Below are positions 50,306 through 60,501 of a stretch of 64,000 nucleotides of DNA, one piece after another (position 1 is the stretch's first letter; each line of letters opens with the position of its first letter). The notes beneath the pieces are model-generated. The model was not told the DNA's origin. It searched no databases and saw only the letters and a program-made list of their open reading frames with translations. Position numbers and translations under genes: made by a program. This DNA is from Aureobasidium sp. EXF-3400 (Eukaryota; Ascomycota; Dothideomycetes; Dothideales; Saccotheciaceae), in the NCBI GenBank assembly GCA_024195585.1, contig SWBL01000159.1, positions 45,607 to 109,606 on the forward strand. The letters are read 5' to 3'.

Positions 50306-51753
50306 GACGAGACTAAGATAGCTCCGTTCTCTTGTCTGTGAGGTTTTGTCGAGGGAACGAACAGGCAGGTCTCGACACTCTGAGGGAGGCTCAGATAGCC
50401 TTGCGAGGACGGGACAGCTCTTCAGCTGGTGACGTATCCTGTGAAGCCTGTTTTGCATGCCGCAGCTCCACCACCCCGCATTCCCGCCTTTCCTGCAAGG
50501 CGACGTCTTGACTTTCTTCCTTTTCCTCAAGTTGTCATCCGCTTCATGAGTCTTTCAGACTGACTTCTTCTCTGCCTCAAAGGCGGGCAAAACAATTCTC
50601 TGCTCTGTGTTCTGTCGGCCTAGCAGGACGGTGACAGTCGCACATGGTGGGTAGGCGCCTGGTTGCCGTGGGTTATGGCTTCTCTGCCGTCTTGTGGGCT
50701 CGGGCAAGAGGAAGATGCAAAGCTTGAGAGTTTATATGAACAAGGTCAGCCGATGTGGGCCAGGTTCCTCGCATGGACCGTCGTTACAGCTCGAAGTATT
50801 CGCCGACGAGCTGCTTCAAACCAATCTGCCCGGCAGACCAGTAGCAGAGATGCAGTCGAACAGAGCTGCTTCGGAGAAACTTTGACTGTGCGCAGGAAGA
50901 GATTGTGCTACAATTATCAGTGCAGTAGCGAAGAGTGTACTTGCCAATTGGTCGGCGAACAGCAAGCATGGCATACGCGCTATCTGTTGGCTTCTTGCTT
51001 GGCCACAAAATCCTCGACATCTTCGTGGCCTCATTTGTTCCGTGCCAAATGCTCAACTCTTTCAACTTCTGAGAGTCACAAGCCACACGCTCTGCTGGTT
51101 CTGCCGAACCTCTGGCAACCGTCTGGTGGAGACCATTCTTCATGCTTCATGACCGTTTGGAAGACCAGCATGTGGCACAGGTGGGTGTATGAGTTGAGTG
51201 AGTATTGCCAACCTGAACAAAAGCTCCAGCGATGCGAAAGCAGCGAACCCAGTTGGAAGGGATGAGGCGTATCAAGGCCGGTAGCATTCTGCTGCGCATA
51301 CTAGGATATGTTTGGACGTACCGGATTCTGGCGGAAGCGAGCAAGACTTCGTTGTCTTTGGGAAGGTGAGGTGTACAGTTCCCGGAAGACATGTTTCATG
51401 AAGCGACAGAGACTGATGAATAAACTGGAGCAGAACACGGTGTCATAGATAGCGGTAGTGTGGGCATAAAACATGCAGTAGGTATTTCGTTGCGCAAGCC
51501 AACAAGAGGTTACTTCTGGGAGTCTGTGATGAGTTCTTGTATTTTCCTTCAGCCATTTCCCAGCTCCCGCAGCCGTCTAGTTTCCCTCCACGTCTCCTCT
51601 CTACTTCATCTCCACATCACCCCATCGTTCGTCCGTCCAGCATCCTGACCACTAGTCTGCACCACCCAACCTAGCCAGCCACCGACTCAAGACAACCCCA
51701 CAACACCTACTCCATTTAGAGTAGGTGTTGTGAGGTTGCCCCAAGCGGTACCG
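50306..51753. other. intergenic with weak minus-strand coding-like fragments
   Basis: About 1.4 kb. A minus-strand frame starting MSSGNCTPHLPKDNEV at 51392, with a possible GTACGT donor, hints at a small spliced gene reaching to about 51060, but phases cannot be reconciled with confidence. Otherwise nothing seen. Confidence 0.3.
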
Positions 51754-53925
51754 TTAGCCACAGGTTGAGAGATGAAAGCCGTGTTGACAATGTTGGGCTG
51801 CTAAGCTTCGAGCTTCTTGATCTTTCCCTCGGATGCAGTGAGACTCGACTGCAGCTTCTTTGGCGTTCTCGAGAGCCTCGTTGCGCTCGGTGCTATCAGG
51901 TTGGCCAGCGCGTTTTGAGTTGATCTGATGAATCAAGTGGGCGTTGCGCTTGTTGGCGTCGTCAAGGGCGCGTTTGAGATCGTTGACCTTCTCGTCATTC
52001 TTTTTCTTCTGGTCAAGTTGCAACTCGAGCTTGTCGATGACTGCATCCTTGTCAGCGCTCAGCTCTGCGATGCGAGCGTCATGATCGGTCAAGGAGATCT
52101 TCTGTTGGACAACCTGCAATGTCCTGCTCAAGAGTCTTGATCTGCTCTTCCTTGGCAGAGACGGCGTCGCGGGTCTGGGTGAGTTGACTCTCTCCTCCAG
52201 CAGCGAGCAGAATCTGACGGGGAACAAGCTTGTACTCGCCATTGACATCGCGGATCAGTTGCGTCCTTTGAGGCTCGACCAACTCCTGTCCATCCTTGGC
52301 CTTGAAGTTTGTACCAGGCACGAGCTTCTTCTCGAGGTTTGAGTGCTGATACTCAACCATGACAGTTGTACAATGCTCACGATGCTCGAGAATGTCAACA
52401 TCAATGGTGTTGAGAAGAACGCTTCGGTACACTTGCACCAGCTTATCCTGGCGTGGGCAGCGAACGAGCCATCTGTGCCTCGTACTCGTATTGCTTGCGC
52501 TTTAGCAAAGGGCTGATACCATGTTGTGCAGTATCCTGTGGCAGTTGCTTCAGAGGGTTCTAGACGGCGGCTGTGCACATCAAAGCTTCTTCCGCAGTGT
52601 CGACTTTGGGCATGATGCTAAGGTCGGCTGCCTTGTTTCGACCCTTACAGATCCTCATGTCGAGAATTGAACTTTTGTGAGAGATTGGTGTAGACCAGGC
52701 GGTTGTCTGCGTACAAGGTGATAGCGAAACACACCATGACGAGGTGGTCGTACAGCAGCTCTGCAGGGCTGGTGACACGGCCTCGACAAACTTAGGGAAG
52801 TCGTCCATATCGAAGGCACCAGAGACGTATTCGTCGAATCTCTGAGCGGTCTCAACCATGGGACGATCAATGTCCCAAGCGCCAGCAGCCTGGTACACCT
52901 TCACATTGGCAAGAGCCTTGAGCAGGGCTGTCATGAGCATCAGGCAGCTTTTGTTGAGATGCCAAGGCCCAGAAACAATGATGTGGTCGAGCACAGTGAT
53001 GGTCTGGAGGATGTTGGTGTCCAATCTCGCAGGACCGCTGAGGTGGGCACTCAACCCAGACTCAACGGACGAGGTCAAAGACAAACCTAGGCAACGACAG
53101 GCTTACGCTCGATAATTTGAGACAGCGGAGGGCGGATGATGTGTTTGGTGTGCCCATCAAGCGCCTTGGACTGAGAGACGGCAGTGTGAAAGGCGCACTT
53201 GATCGAGTTGGCTCGGCGGAAACATGTCCGAAACACAACGAGTACAGAGTGCAGAACGTAGGTGCTGGTCCAGCGTCAACAACGTCAAAGCACTGCGAGA
53301 TCTTCTTGTTGTGTGTAGCGGTACCGCTGAGATAGGCGTTCAAGGTTGTGAAGTTGTTGAATGTAGCAAGCTTGGGAATGACATGCTGACGGTCAACACT
53401 GTCGAGGTATGAAGAGAGAATAGCAAGAGGTTGGTTCGACCGAAAGATGCGCTTGAGAGACGGTTGAGTGACTGAGAGGGCACGCAACTGATCGTCGACC
53501 TTCATGTAAGACTTGAGAGCAGGCTGACTGTCGTGCGTCATGTGAAGAGCGTCTTGAACACCGAATGCCATCGCATCAGTAAGCAGACTGAGTGAGAGAG
53601 ACACGGACGTCATTGATGGGCCAAGATATACATCTGGTGCGATGGGATTGCTGTTGCCATCAGAGCGCACGAGTGAGAGACGTGCAGCTGACTGAGGGAC
53701 GAGTGCAAGTGAAGCACCATCAGACTTGCCCTCAAAATGAGACATGTGCTTTCCCTGGGGAAGGCTGGGACACTCAGAAGGAACAAGCGGCTCACAGAGT
53801 CGCGGACTGGAGAAGAAGCGGGACCACAACAAAACCATGCTTACGCTTGCGGAAGCTGAGAACGTTGAAGAACGTGCGTTGAGTTGATGGAGTAGAAGGG
53901 AGAGCTTTCTTTGGTCAAAATTCAT
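51754..53925 (-). pseudogene. long decayed gene with coiled-coil end, several frameshifts and a nonsense codon
   Basis: Protein-like sequence runs along the minus strand for about 2.1 kb but changes frame repeatedly. It starts MNFDQRKLSLLLHQLNARSS. The first block includes SLLTDAMAFGVQDALHMTHD and PLAILSSYLDSVDRQHVIPK. Later blocks read TNILQTITVLDHIIVSGPWH, LLYDHLVMVCFAITLYADNR, VQVYRSVLLNTIDVDILEHR and, finally, a coiled coil (ARIAELSADKDAVIDKLELQ). Shifts fall near 53215, 53085, 52730 and 52460. An in-frame TAG (52560-52562) splits one block, where CAG would read through. No intron of normal size explains these shifts. The family is not recognised, and viral origin cannot be shown or excluded. 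Confidence 0.55.
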
Positions 53926-56098
53926 GACTGTCGCTAGCACCGAGCTGCTGGTGAGATCAGAGGTGCAGCCGACCGGCATGGGGCTCAAGAGAGTCGAAAG
54001 AGTCCACATGGCCTGAAGGAAGTCGCACTCGCAAGATAAAACCCAAGCGCAACTTGACTGCTTGGGGTCTTTCAAGCTCGCTCGCCAAAAATCTGCGCGA
54101 CAGGAGTGAGTATTGAAGGTGGAAGAAAGTGGTGGTCGAGACGAAGTTGACAGTGAGAGAAGGAGGCGCGCAGGCATGGGATGATATGGGTGCGCAATGT
54201 GTTAGACTTACAGGCGGAAAGGAAACTTTTTCGTGGTTGATGCAGATACAGGCCATGGATGAAGGTCGTTGACTCGATGTTGTAATGGAACTTTATGGTG
54301 AAGGTTGTTGCGCAATACTGCCTGTGAGACACGCTCGCACAGAGAACAAAGCTGGATGGAGTGCGGCTCGTGGTGCAAGCGACTCGACAAAGGGGAAGTA
54401 GAGTGCTGCAAGGAATCAAAAGTGTAATGTTGATGCAGTGAAGTGAAGAAAGAGAGGTCGCTCGGAGTCGGGAGCTCTTGTGGTTACCGTTCGGAGCGCA
54501 AAGATCCGGACAATCGAACACCGTGGAAATTTGAGACGAGCCTTCCGCATTCTTTTTCCATACCAGCAGTTAGAAAGACAGCTTTTCGTTTGAGTCAACT
54601 CGTTGTCTAGGCCTATAGTGTCATTGCTGTTAGCTTTTCAAGAAGGATGAAAGAAGAGATGGAAAATCTTGCACCACATCCATACCAGGATATAGGAGAG
54701 CATTTATCTGCTTGGAGGAAGACAGAGTCAAGATACCAATCCTAGAAGAAAAGTTTGATCCACCGATAACACTCTTGAGTGCATCTCTCCTAAAGGATAG
54801 TAGCCGGTACAACATGCAAGGAACGCTGAGGTGACGCGAAACGTATTGATCATGAAGACCACTTGACCCGTCCTGCATAAGTCCGCCTTCCAACCTCTTC
54901 TCCCCATAAGAGTGGGTGACCCGTAACAGCATAGGGCAAAGATTGGTTGGCCGTCGTGTCCTCACATCTAAGCATTGAGTGTCAAGTTTAAGGATGGAGT
55001 CAAGCATGGTATCAAGCACTGTCTTTTCGAATTTGTTTCCACATCTCTCTTGTCTGTCCTTCAAAGCAAGAAACGATCGATGCTGGTGCAGGCGATCATG
55101 CATTGGATATAGGATTCGCCTGCGTGAGCCTCGACTGGTGTACCTGCCTCTTCTTGGAAGACGTCGGAATACCATATATCTCAAACTTCAGTCATCCGTT
55201 GGAAATCGAAGCGGCCTCTCCCTATCTTAAGAACCGACTTAAAAGTTGATGAGAACAATAGAAGTTTCCATACGTTGATAGCATTCGCGATGGAGAGGCT
55301 AAAGCTGCGCCGGAAAGCAAGCCGTGCCTCTGATTGCCTGACTCCTTTCTTTATAGGCCAAGCGATCAGACTCTCCTCTACCCAGCAAACAACCAAATAG
55401 CTTGAGAAAATCAGATTGCAAGACAGATGGGAACGGTTATGATTCTTTTTTCCCGAGATTTGGGGTTTATGTTCTGCATTTTGTGTTCCTAAGTTTTCTC
55501 CTCTTTCCAGCCGAAAACGAAAGCTAAACTGCTCGTAGGTCCTTTGGATTGAGCTCAACCGAGAGTTCGAGCCATCATAACGCGACCTCTACAGATCCTC
55601 AACCTTCCACAACGACCAGCTAATCTCACTTGCTGGACACAACAAGCTGTCTGCAGAAGCGCTGTATAGTGGCACCTTGAGAGCTTGCTTCGCGACTGAA
55701 CAACTCCTTCAGATCATATCGACGCAGGGACTTGCTGAGGCTGGCTGTGGGACGAGTGTGCGGCAGTGATGCAGTAAGGCACCTCCAAGGCTTTCTTGGA
55801 GACTGAGCGACGAATAGAAACCGCGTCAACAACGCGTACAGAGGGAAAGGAGAACTCGCACCGTCAAGGCTAAGGCAAGGTTCTCGTCGCTAGAGCTGGC
55901 GTCGGTGAAGCAGAAGCTGGGATCGGTAGTGAGGCTTGAGTCAACAAGATAGTGGTTGCTGACACCGTGGCTGATTAGGAATACCATTCTCTGTTTCCGG
56001 CCAAGCTATTTCTCCGAACAGCTGTAGGAAAGAGTCGGTGTTGGATGTTACTCCCAGTCGACTTGTTGCTCTTGAGTGCGTCGAAGACTTTCTCCTGC
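53926..56098. other. gene-poor stretch, possibly more decayed minus-strand coding sequence
   Basis: No intact gene. On the minus strand, scattered protein-like pieces continue (for example HGVSNHYLVDSSLTTDPSFC near 55960 and RTYEQFSFRFRLERGENLG near 55530), separated by stops. They may be remnants of the flanking pseudogenes. Confidence 0.35.
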
Positions 56099-56614
56099 TC
56101 ACGCTGATTGTTGAAGCATAGAGAACAGAAGCTTGATCTGCGCAAAGGTCAGTAAGCTTTTAGGGGGCGGACGCAAAAGCTTTTGACTTACGTTCTCCGT
56201 CCGAGGTTGTCCTTCCGTCTTCAACCAAATAGTAGATTTCACAATGCGCAGTTGGGTAGGCAGCTTCGTGAAAGAAGATGGAGTGTTCGACTTTGCCATA
56301 ACGGCTTGAAGAATCTTGTCAAGTACGCATGAAGCGATAGACGCGGGAAGCTGATAACGGCACTTCGACAACCTTGCCCATTCGTCTGCCCAGAGCTGTT
56401 TTTTCGTCAGTCGCGAATGTCGCATTGAGTGCATCAATCTTGCTCACCTTCAGATGCACCACGTCCTTCTCTGAGGTAGATTCGACAGAAGTAGTGCCAC
56501 TGAGAGCGAGAAATAGTATGCTGAATGTCTCTGAAATGGATTTTGCTCATTCGATGGTCTTCCCGGCTGAAGGAGGTCCTGAGCAGGCCCGAAAGTCGGT
56601 AAAACTCAGTCATT

Positions 56615-56646
<32 letters not shown>

Positions 56647-57420
56647 CAAAGTCTTCTTGATCTCGAAGTTCATCATACTCTTGGTAGTAGCGGTGAATTC
56701 AACCCGACCATCGTAGGCCGAAACAGCTTGGGCACGAGCGTTGGTGTGATCGTGTCCGAAGGACTCATGGTGGTCCACGAAGGTGAAGCTGACGGTTGTC
56801 AGAGCACTCTCGAACATGGTTTTCGAGGCGGCGGCAACATGCAGGTCGTCGAAGCGACAGTAGAGAGTAAAGCAGCCAGGAGTGTCGTCAGCAGCGTAGA
56901 CACAACTCTTAATCAATCCAACCAAATCGGTCTAAGAGAAGATTAGTGAAAGGTCGAAACATCTAATGCAGACGAGAAGATGAGAAGGACTTACCCTTTC
57001 CTAAGCTTCCTGGAGAGTACCCTCTTGAAGTTAGTTAGTGGGCATCAAGCTGAAACGCACGAAGCGAGTCTCAGCAATGTTGGGATCGGTGTCAGTGCTG
57101 AAGGCAGGACCATCCTTGAAAGTGTCTGGCGAGATGGCGATGAGAAGCCAGAGCCGATAGACTTAATATGTGACACAGATGAGCTCTTGGTGGATGCTCC
57201 GTCGGGAGTCGGATCAATCATGAGGAACTTCATGACGCTGCCCCTGGCAAGCCCGGGCTGGAAGAAGAGCTGGCGTTGGCTCTCTTCTTAAAGACTGAGA
57301 AGTCTGTCTCAGTGTTAGCGAATGACCAGACTCTACTGGAAGCTGAACCACGCACGACAAAAGTGGAAGTTGAGAATGTGAATGGATGGTGTAGGCAGAC
57401 ATGAACGGTAATGTGAGCAT
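56099..57420 (-). pseudogene. decayed multi-exon gene interrupted by an 18S rRNA fragment
   Basis: One minus-strand frame reads through 57420-56614, with a good 63-nt intron at 56932-56994 (GTAAGT, CACTAATC, CTTAG). It contains four stop codons at 57214 (TGA), 57163 (TAA), 57031 (TAA) and 57001 (TAG). Each is one C-to-T change from Arg or Gln. Coding-like pieces include LWLLIAISPDTFKDGPAF, SCVYAADDTPGCFTLYCRFD and DHHESFGHDHTNARAQAVSA. The frame then runs into antisense 18S rRNA sequence at 56646. Beyond it, further exons are intact: LWADEWARLSKCRYQLPAS and so on, with introns at 56396-56447 and 56138-56191, ending IKLLFSMLQQSA. Family unknown. Confidence 0.5.
56609..56646 (+). rRNA. ectopic fragment of the 3' end of 18S rRNA
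   Basis: These 38 bp match the near-terminal 18S rRNA sequence of filamentous fungi, including at 56619-56640 the exact 22-base target of the common fungal ITS primer ITS5. The match stops after tttccg, where normal rDNA continues taggtgaacc. Upstream sequence (ggcccgaaagt, about 56586) may be a more diverged continuation of 18S. It is not part of an rDNA repeat: no ITS, 5.8S or 18S body is present. Confidence 0.8.
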
Positions 57421-58076
57421 TGCGTTCTTGTGGAGAGTGATTAGCTGGCGTGGAAAGGAAAACTACCAGCCATGGAGGAGAGCAAAGAATTAGAGCATGA
57501 GACAGTGTCTGATGATGAACAACGCGCAGAAGCGCGCAGCGCTATCCAACAGTAGATGGGTGGACGAGGGAGAACAAAGAGATTTTTGGAAAAGGCGCTT
57601 GCCTTTGGTGCCATGGCGCGCACATCAGCCTCCTCTGCGCTGGAGAGGAGGCGAGAGGTGCGGCCAGAACGGCAGTAAAGTTGATTGTTCAAAATAGAGA
57701 TAAAGTCGATATTTGGCGGTGAATGGCGAATGGAGACGGAAGGGAAGAGGAAAAGGAAAAGAGCAAAGCTTAAGACGCTGAAGCTGGATCTCGACAAGTC
57801 ACCTGGCACCACTGTCACGCTGCATACGATATATTCACTTCTACTCCAATCAGATCACTATACATGGGTATTGATGGTCATAGTGATAGAACAGTGATAC
57901 TTTTATTCTCAATGCTATGTCACAATGTGCATTGCTTGGTCCACCATTTTTCTTGTTGGTGATGGCTCTCAATGGCCAGCAGTGTAGATGGGACTGCTTT
58001 CTGCATTTTTACTGTTAGCAAATGTACAGTTCGTGGTTTGGAGATCTCTTACGTCGGCGGTAGGCGTCACCAGGGT
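57421..58076. other. intergenic, nothing recognised
   Basis: No gene seen. Small frames on the plus strand around 57685-57897 are unsupported. Confidence 0.4.
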
Positions 58077-58416
58077 CTACTTCTCACTCTTGTCTGAGTT
58101 GCTCTTCTTGCCAGCCTCACCGGCCTTCTTGTCGACAGGAGCGTCGCCAGCGTCTCCGTCAATGAAGTTGTTGAGCATGTCTGCAGCCATGCTGACTGGG
58201 TAGCGGCGACCAGGAGGCTTGCTGTTGGCATAGTAGTCAGCGAGCTCCTCGACGGCCAGATCCTTGCCAGACTTGGGCTTCTCGGCAGGCTCAGAGGCCG
58301 CGGGAGCGTTGCTATCTTCTGTGAGCGAGCTATCTCTGAGAGGCGCAAAGAGGTTAGTGTTACTCTTGGGTACTGTCTCTGACAGCCTCCTTCTTGGTGG
58401 TGGTGTTGTTCTGCAT
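58077..58416 (-). CDS. small hydrophilic protein, probable two exons
   Basis: Starts MQNNTTTKKEAVRD and ends KKSNSDKSEK. The frame is interrupted by a TAA soon after the start. A 55-nt intron (GTACCC donor, CACTAACC branch, CTCACAG acceptor) restores it. A 28-nt alternative (GTAACA to CTCAG) also keeps frame but is unusually short. The body reads KPKSGKDLAVEELADYYANS, then PPGRRYPVSMAADMLNNFID. The product is about 95 residues, charged, without membrane segment or signal peptide. It resembles its neighbour at 58928-59325 in size and style, not in clear sequence. Unknown function. Confidence 0.5.
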
Positions 58417-58927
58417 TGCGATGGTGGCTGTGTGGAAGGTGATGTGGATCAGAAGTCGAGTGCTCAGAAGTTGTGGAAGCGAAAGTTGCCTGAGTGACAG
58501 CGGAAAAACGGCAATGTCGTCCTATCAGAGAATTGGACTCCGTTGGGCAACACAAAGAGTGCATACAACCGCACAACGAGGGCTCTAGATACGAGGTAGA
58601 ACACCAATCTCGCATCAACACTTGTGTATCACAGGCAGGCATCTCATCATGAATACGGTTGGTAGAGAGTTTCATTTTGCTGCAACACTCTGTCTACCTC
58701 AAATGCGGAGACGACCAGTATTGGAGTTGCTCAAATGTATCTTTGTTCCCCTTTTTGTAACCTCCATTGCTACCTTGTCTTCCATCGCATAATTCTCCAT
58801 CTCTCTGATGAGCGCCAGGTTGACCAACTGGTTGTGGTTAGCTATAGATTTTCAAGAACGATCAAATAATCTCACATCTCGAGCATCGTTCTTGTTGGTT
58901 TTCGTGTAGCGCAGCATCTAGGAGCCC
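58417..58927. other. intergenic, nothing recognised
   Basis: Spacer between two small minus-strand genes. Confidence 0.4.
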
Positions 58928-59325
58928 CTACCTCTTCTTGTTGAAGAAGGCGTTGGCCTCCTCGGTGTCAATGAACAGGTTGGATTTGCGGAAACGGGCC
59001 TTGGGTTTGGCGATTTCTTCGGTCTCCTTGCCATCAGTCATGGTGTTTGTGGTAGTGCAAGAAGAGCTGATCGAGAGTTAACAAGTTTTCTTGTGTGGGC
59101 AGGTCTGGTCTCCTTACTTCTCAGTAGGGGTCTCGTCGTTGGTGTTCTTGTTGGCGGTCTCCTTGTTCTCGACGCTGGATAGAGGTCAGTATCCTGAAGA
59201 AAGTCGTGTGCGCAGAAGAAAGGCTGTCTGGCTACGTACGCCTTGTCAGCGAACTCGTCGGTGACCTCTTTGTTGGCTGCGAAGTCCTTGTTCTCTTGAG
59301 CGGTGTTGTTTGCTTGAGTGGCCAT
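58928..59325 (-). CDS. small hydrophilic protein, three exons
   Basis: Exons 59240-59325, 59118-59174 and 58928-59066 are joined across introns of 65 nt (GTACGT...TCCAG) and 51 nt (GTAAGG...GATCAG), giving 93 residues. The N-terminal part is Asn/Glu/Lys/Thr-rich (MATQANNTAQENKDFAANKE, VENKETANKNTNDETPTE). The C-terminal part is basic (KPKARFRKSNLFIDTEEANA), ending FFNKKR. It is probably disordered, with a short conserved-looking end. The divergent neighbour at 59621 leaves a 295-bp shared promoter region. Family not recognised; all three exons stay in frame, which supports the model. Confidence 0.6.
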
Positions 59326-59620
59326 GATGTTGGGAAGGGAGAGATCTTGTTGCTCGATTGAGATGGGTGGAAGATGCTGAGTGTTCAGAAGACAGCGATA
59401 AAGTGTGAAAGACGCGACTTCGACGGTCAACTTCACGTCCTCGAATGATGCACCATCGAATATTCCGTTTATCAACGATCACCATCACTCGCAGCTAGTC
59501 CATGCCTCGGCACTACTCGACCACCACCCACAATCGATATTAACGGCGCCTCTGGTTTCTCTACGCTCCTCTTCTCTCACAATCACCAACCCTCAGCTCC
59601 CTCAGAAGACATCAAGCACA

Positions 59621-60368
59621 ATGTCTGACGAGCAACTCGCACGCGAGCACGCTCAGCTCGTCCGCGAGCAGGGTCTGCTCGGCATGCCATTCCTCAACGA
59701 GGACCTGCCATTCCTCGCCCAGTTCGACGGCCACCCTCCGGTCAGTATTGACAGGGCCCTTGAGATCGTCCAGGCTGAGTAAGTTTCTTCGTCGTACCAT
59801 TACAGTCGCGTGTTGCTGATTGAATGCTTACAGAAACAGCGCCACAACCACCGCCAGCGCTGCTGAGACTCCCTCCGCAGTTGAGCATGACATGGGAGCT
59901 TTCATTGCCCCTGAAGTCGGCTACAATGAGCTTCTTGCCAACTACGATCCTCCGTAAGTCTTTCTGCTGGTAGCCACTTGGATGTTGTTGAATGTAGACT
60001 TACGAGAACAGCACCTTTACCGCCGCTCAGACTACCCCTGACCTGGACATGTTCGAGGCTCCCGAAGTTGATGCTGATGACATCTTCGGCAACCCTGCTG
60101 CTGCGTAAGTCGTTCTTTGCTCATACACAGTCATGGAAGCAACGCTGACGAGAGCAGTACCCACGCCAGCACCTCATCTGGCGCTACTCCCACCACCGCC
60201 GCCCCTGGTCCGAATGTGTTGAAGAAGTCTTGCACGACCTGCGCTACTCGTAAGGTCAAGTGCGAGATCATCGCTGGCAGCAGCCCCAGAGTCTGCAAGT
60301 ACTGCCAGGACAAGGGTCTCGCTTGTGAGTTCGAGCTGAAGAAGTCCCACCAGAAGGCACAGTCTTGA
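59621..60368 (+). CDS. Zn2Cys6 zinc-cluster protein, four exons
   Basis: Exons 59621-59778, 59834-59953, 60012-60104 and 60158-60368 give 193 residues. All three introns (53-58 nt) start GTAAGT, end CAG and interrupt codons after the second base. The N-terminus reads MSDEQLAREHAQLVREQGLL. Exons 2 and 3 are acidic and Ala/Thr-rich (possible activation region). The zinc cluster is in the last exon: SCTTCATRKVKCEIIAGS then SPRVCKYCQDKGLACEFELK, spacing C-x2-C-x6-C-x10-C-x2-C-x6-C. Such domains bind CGG-type DNA sites in fungal regulators. Here the domain sits at the extreme C-terminus with no fungal_trans domain, unlike most members. A broken copy lies at 37931-38160. Confidence 0.85.
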
Positions 60369-60501
60369 GTCACTGTCCGATGAGTTGAAGAGAAGGAACG
60401 GTGCAGACGCAGCACGGCATGATACCCAAGAGGAATAGAGGAACATCAGCATGGAGGACAGTTACAATGAATTCAACAGTCTTTATGAACAATAAACCTA
60501 A

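Noticed and set aside
51754..57420. Endogenous mycovirus insertion
   Set aside because: I cannot match any block to a viral protein family, and the 56-57 kb part has spliceosomal introns, which argues for a cellular gene; left open pending searches.
58333..58360. 28-nt intron in the small gene at 58077-58416
   Set aside because: Shorter than normal fungal introns; a 55-nt alternative using the later CTCACAG acceptor also keeps the frame.
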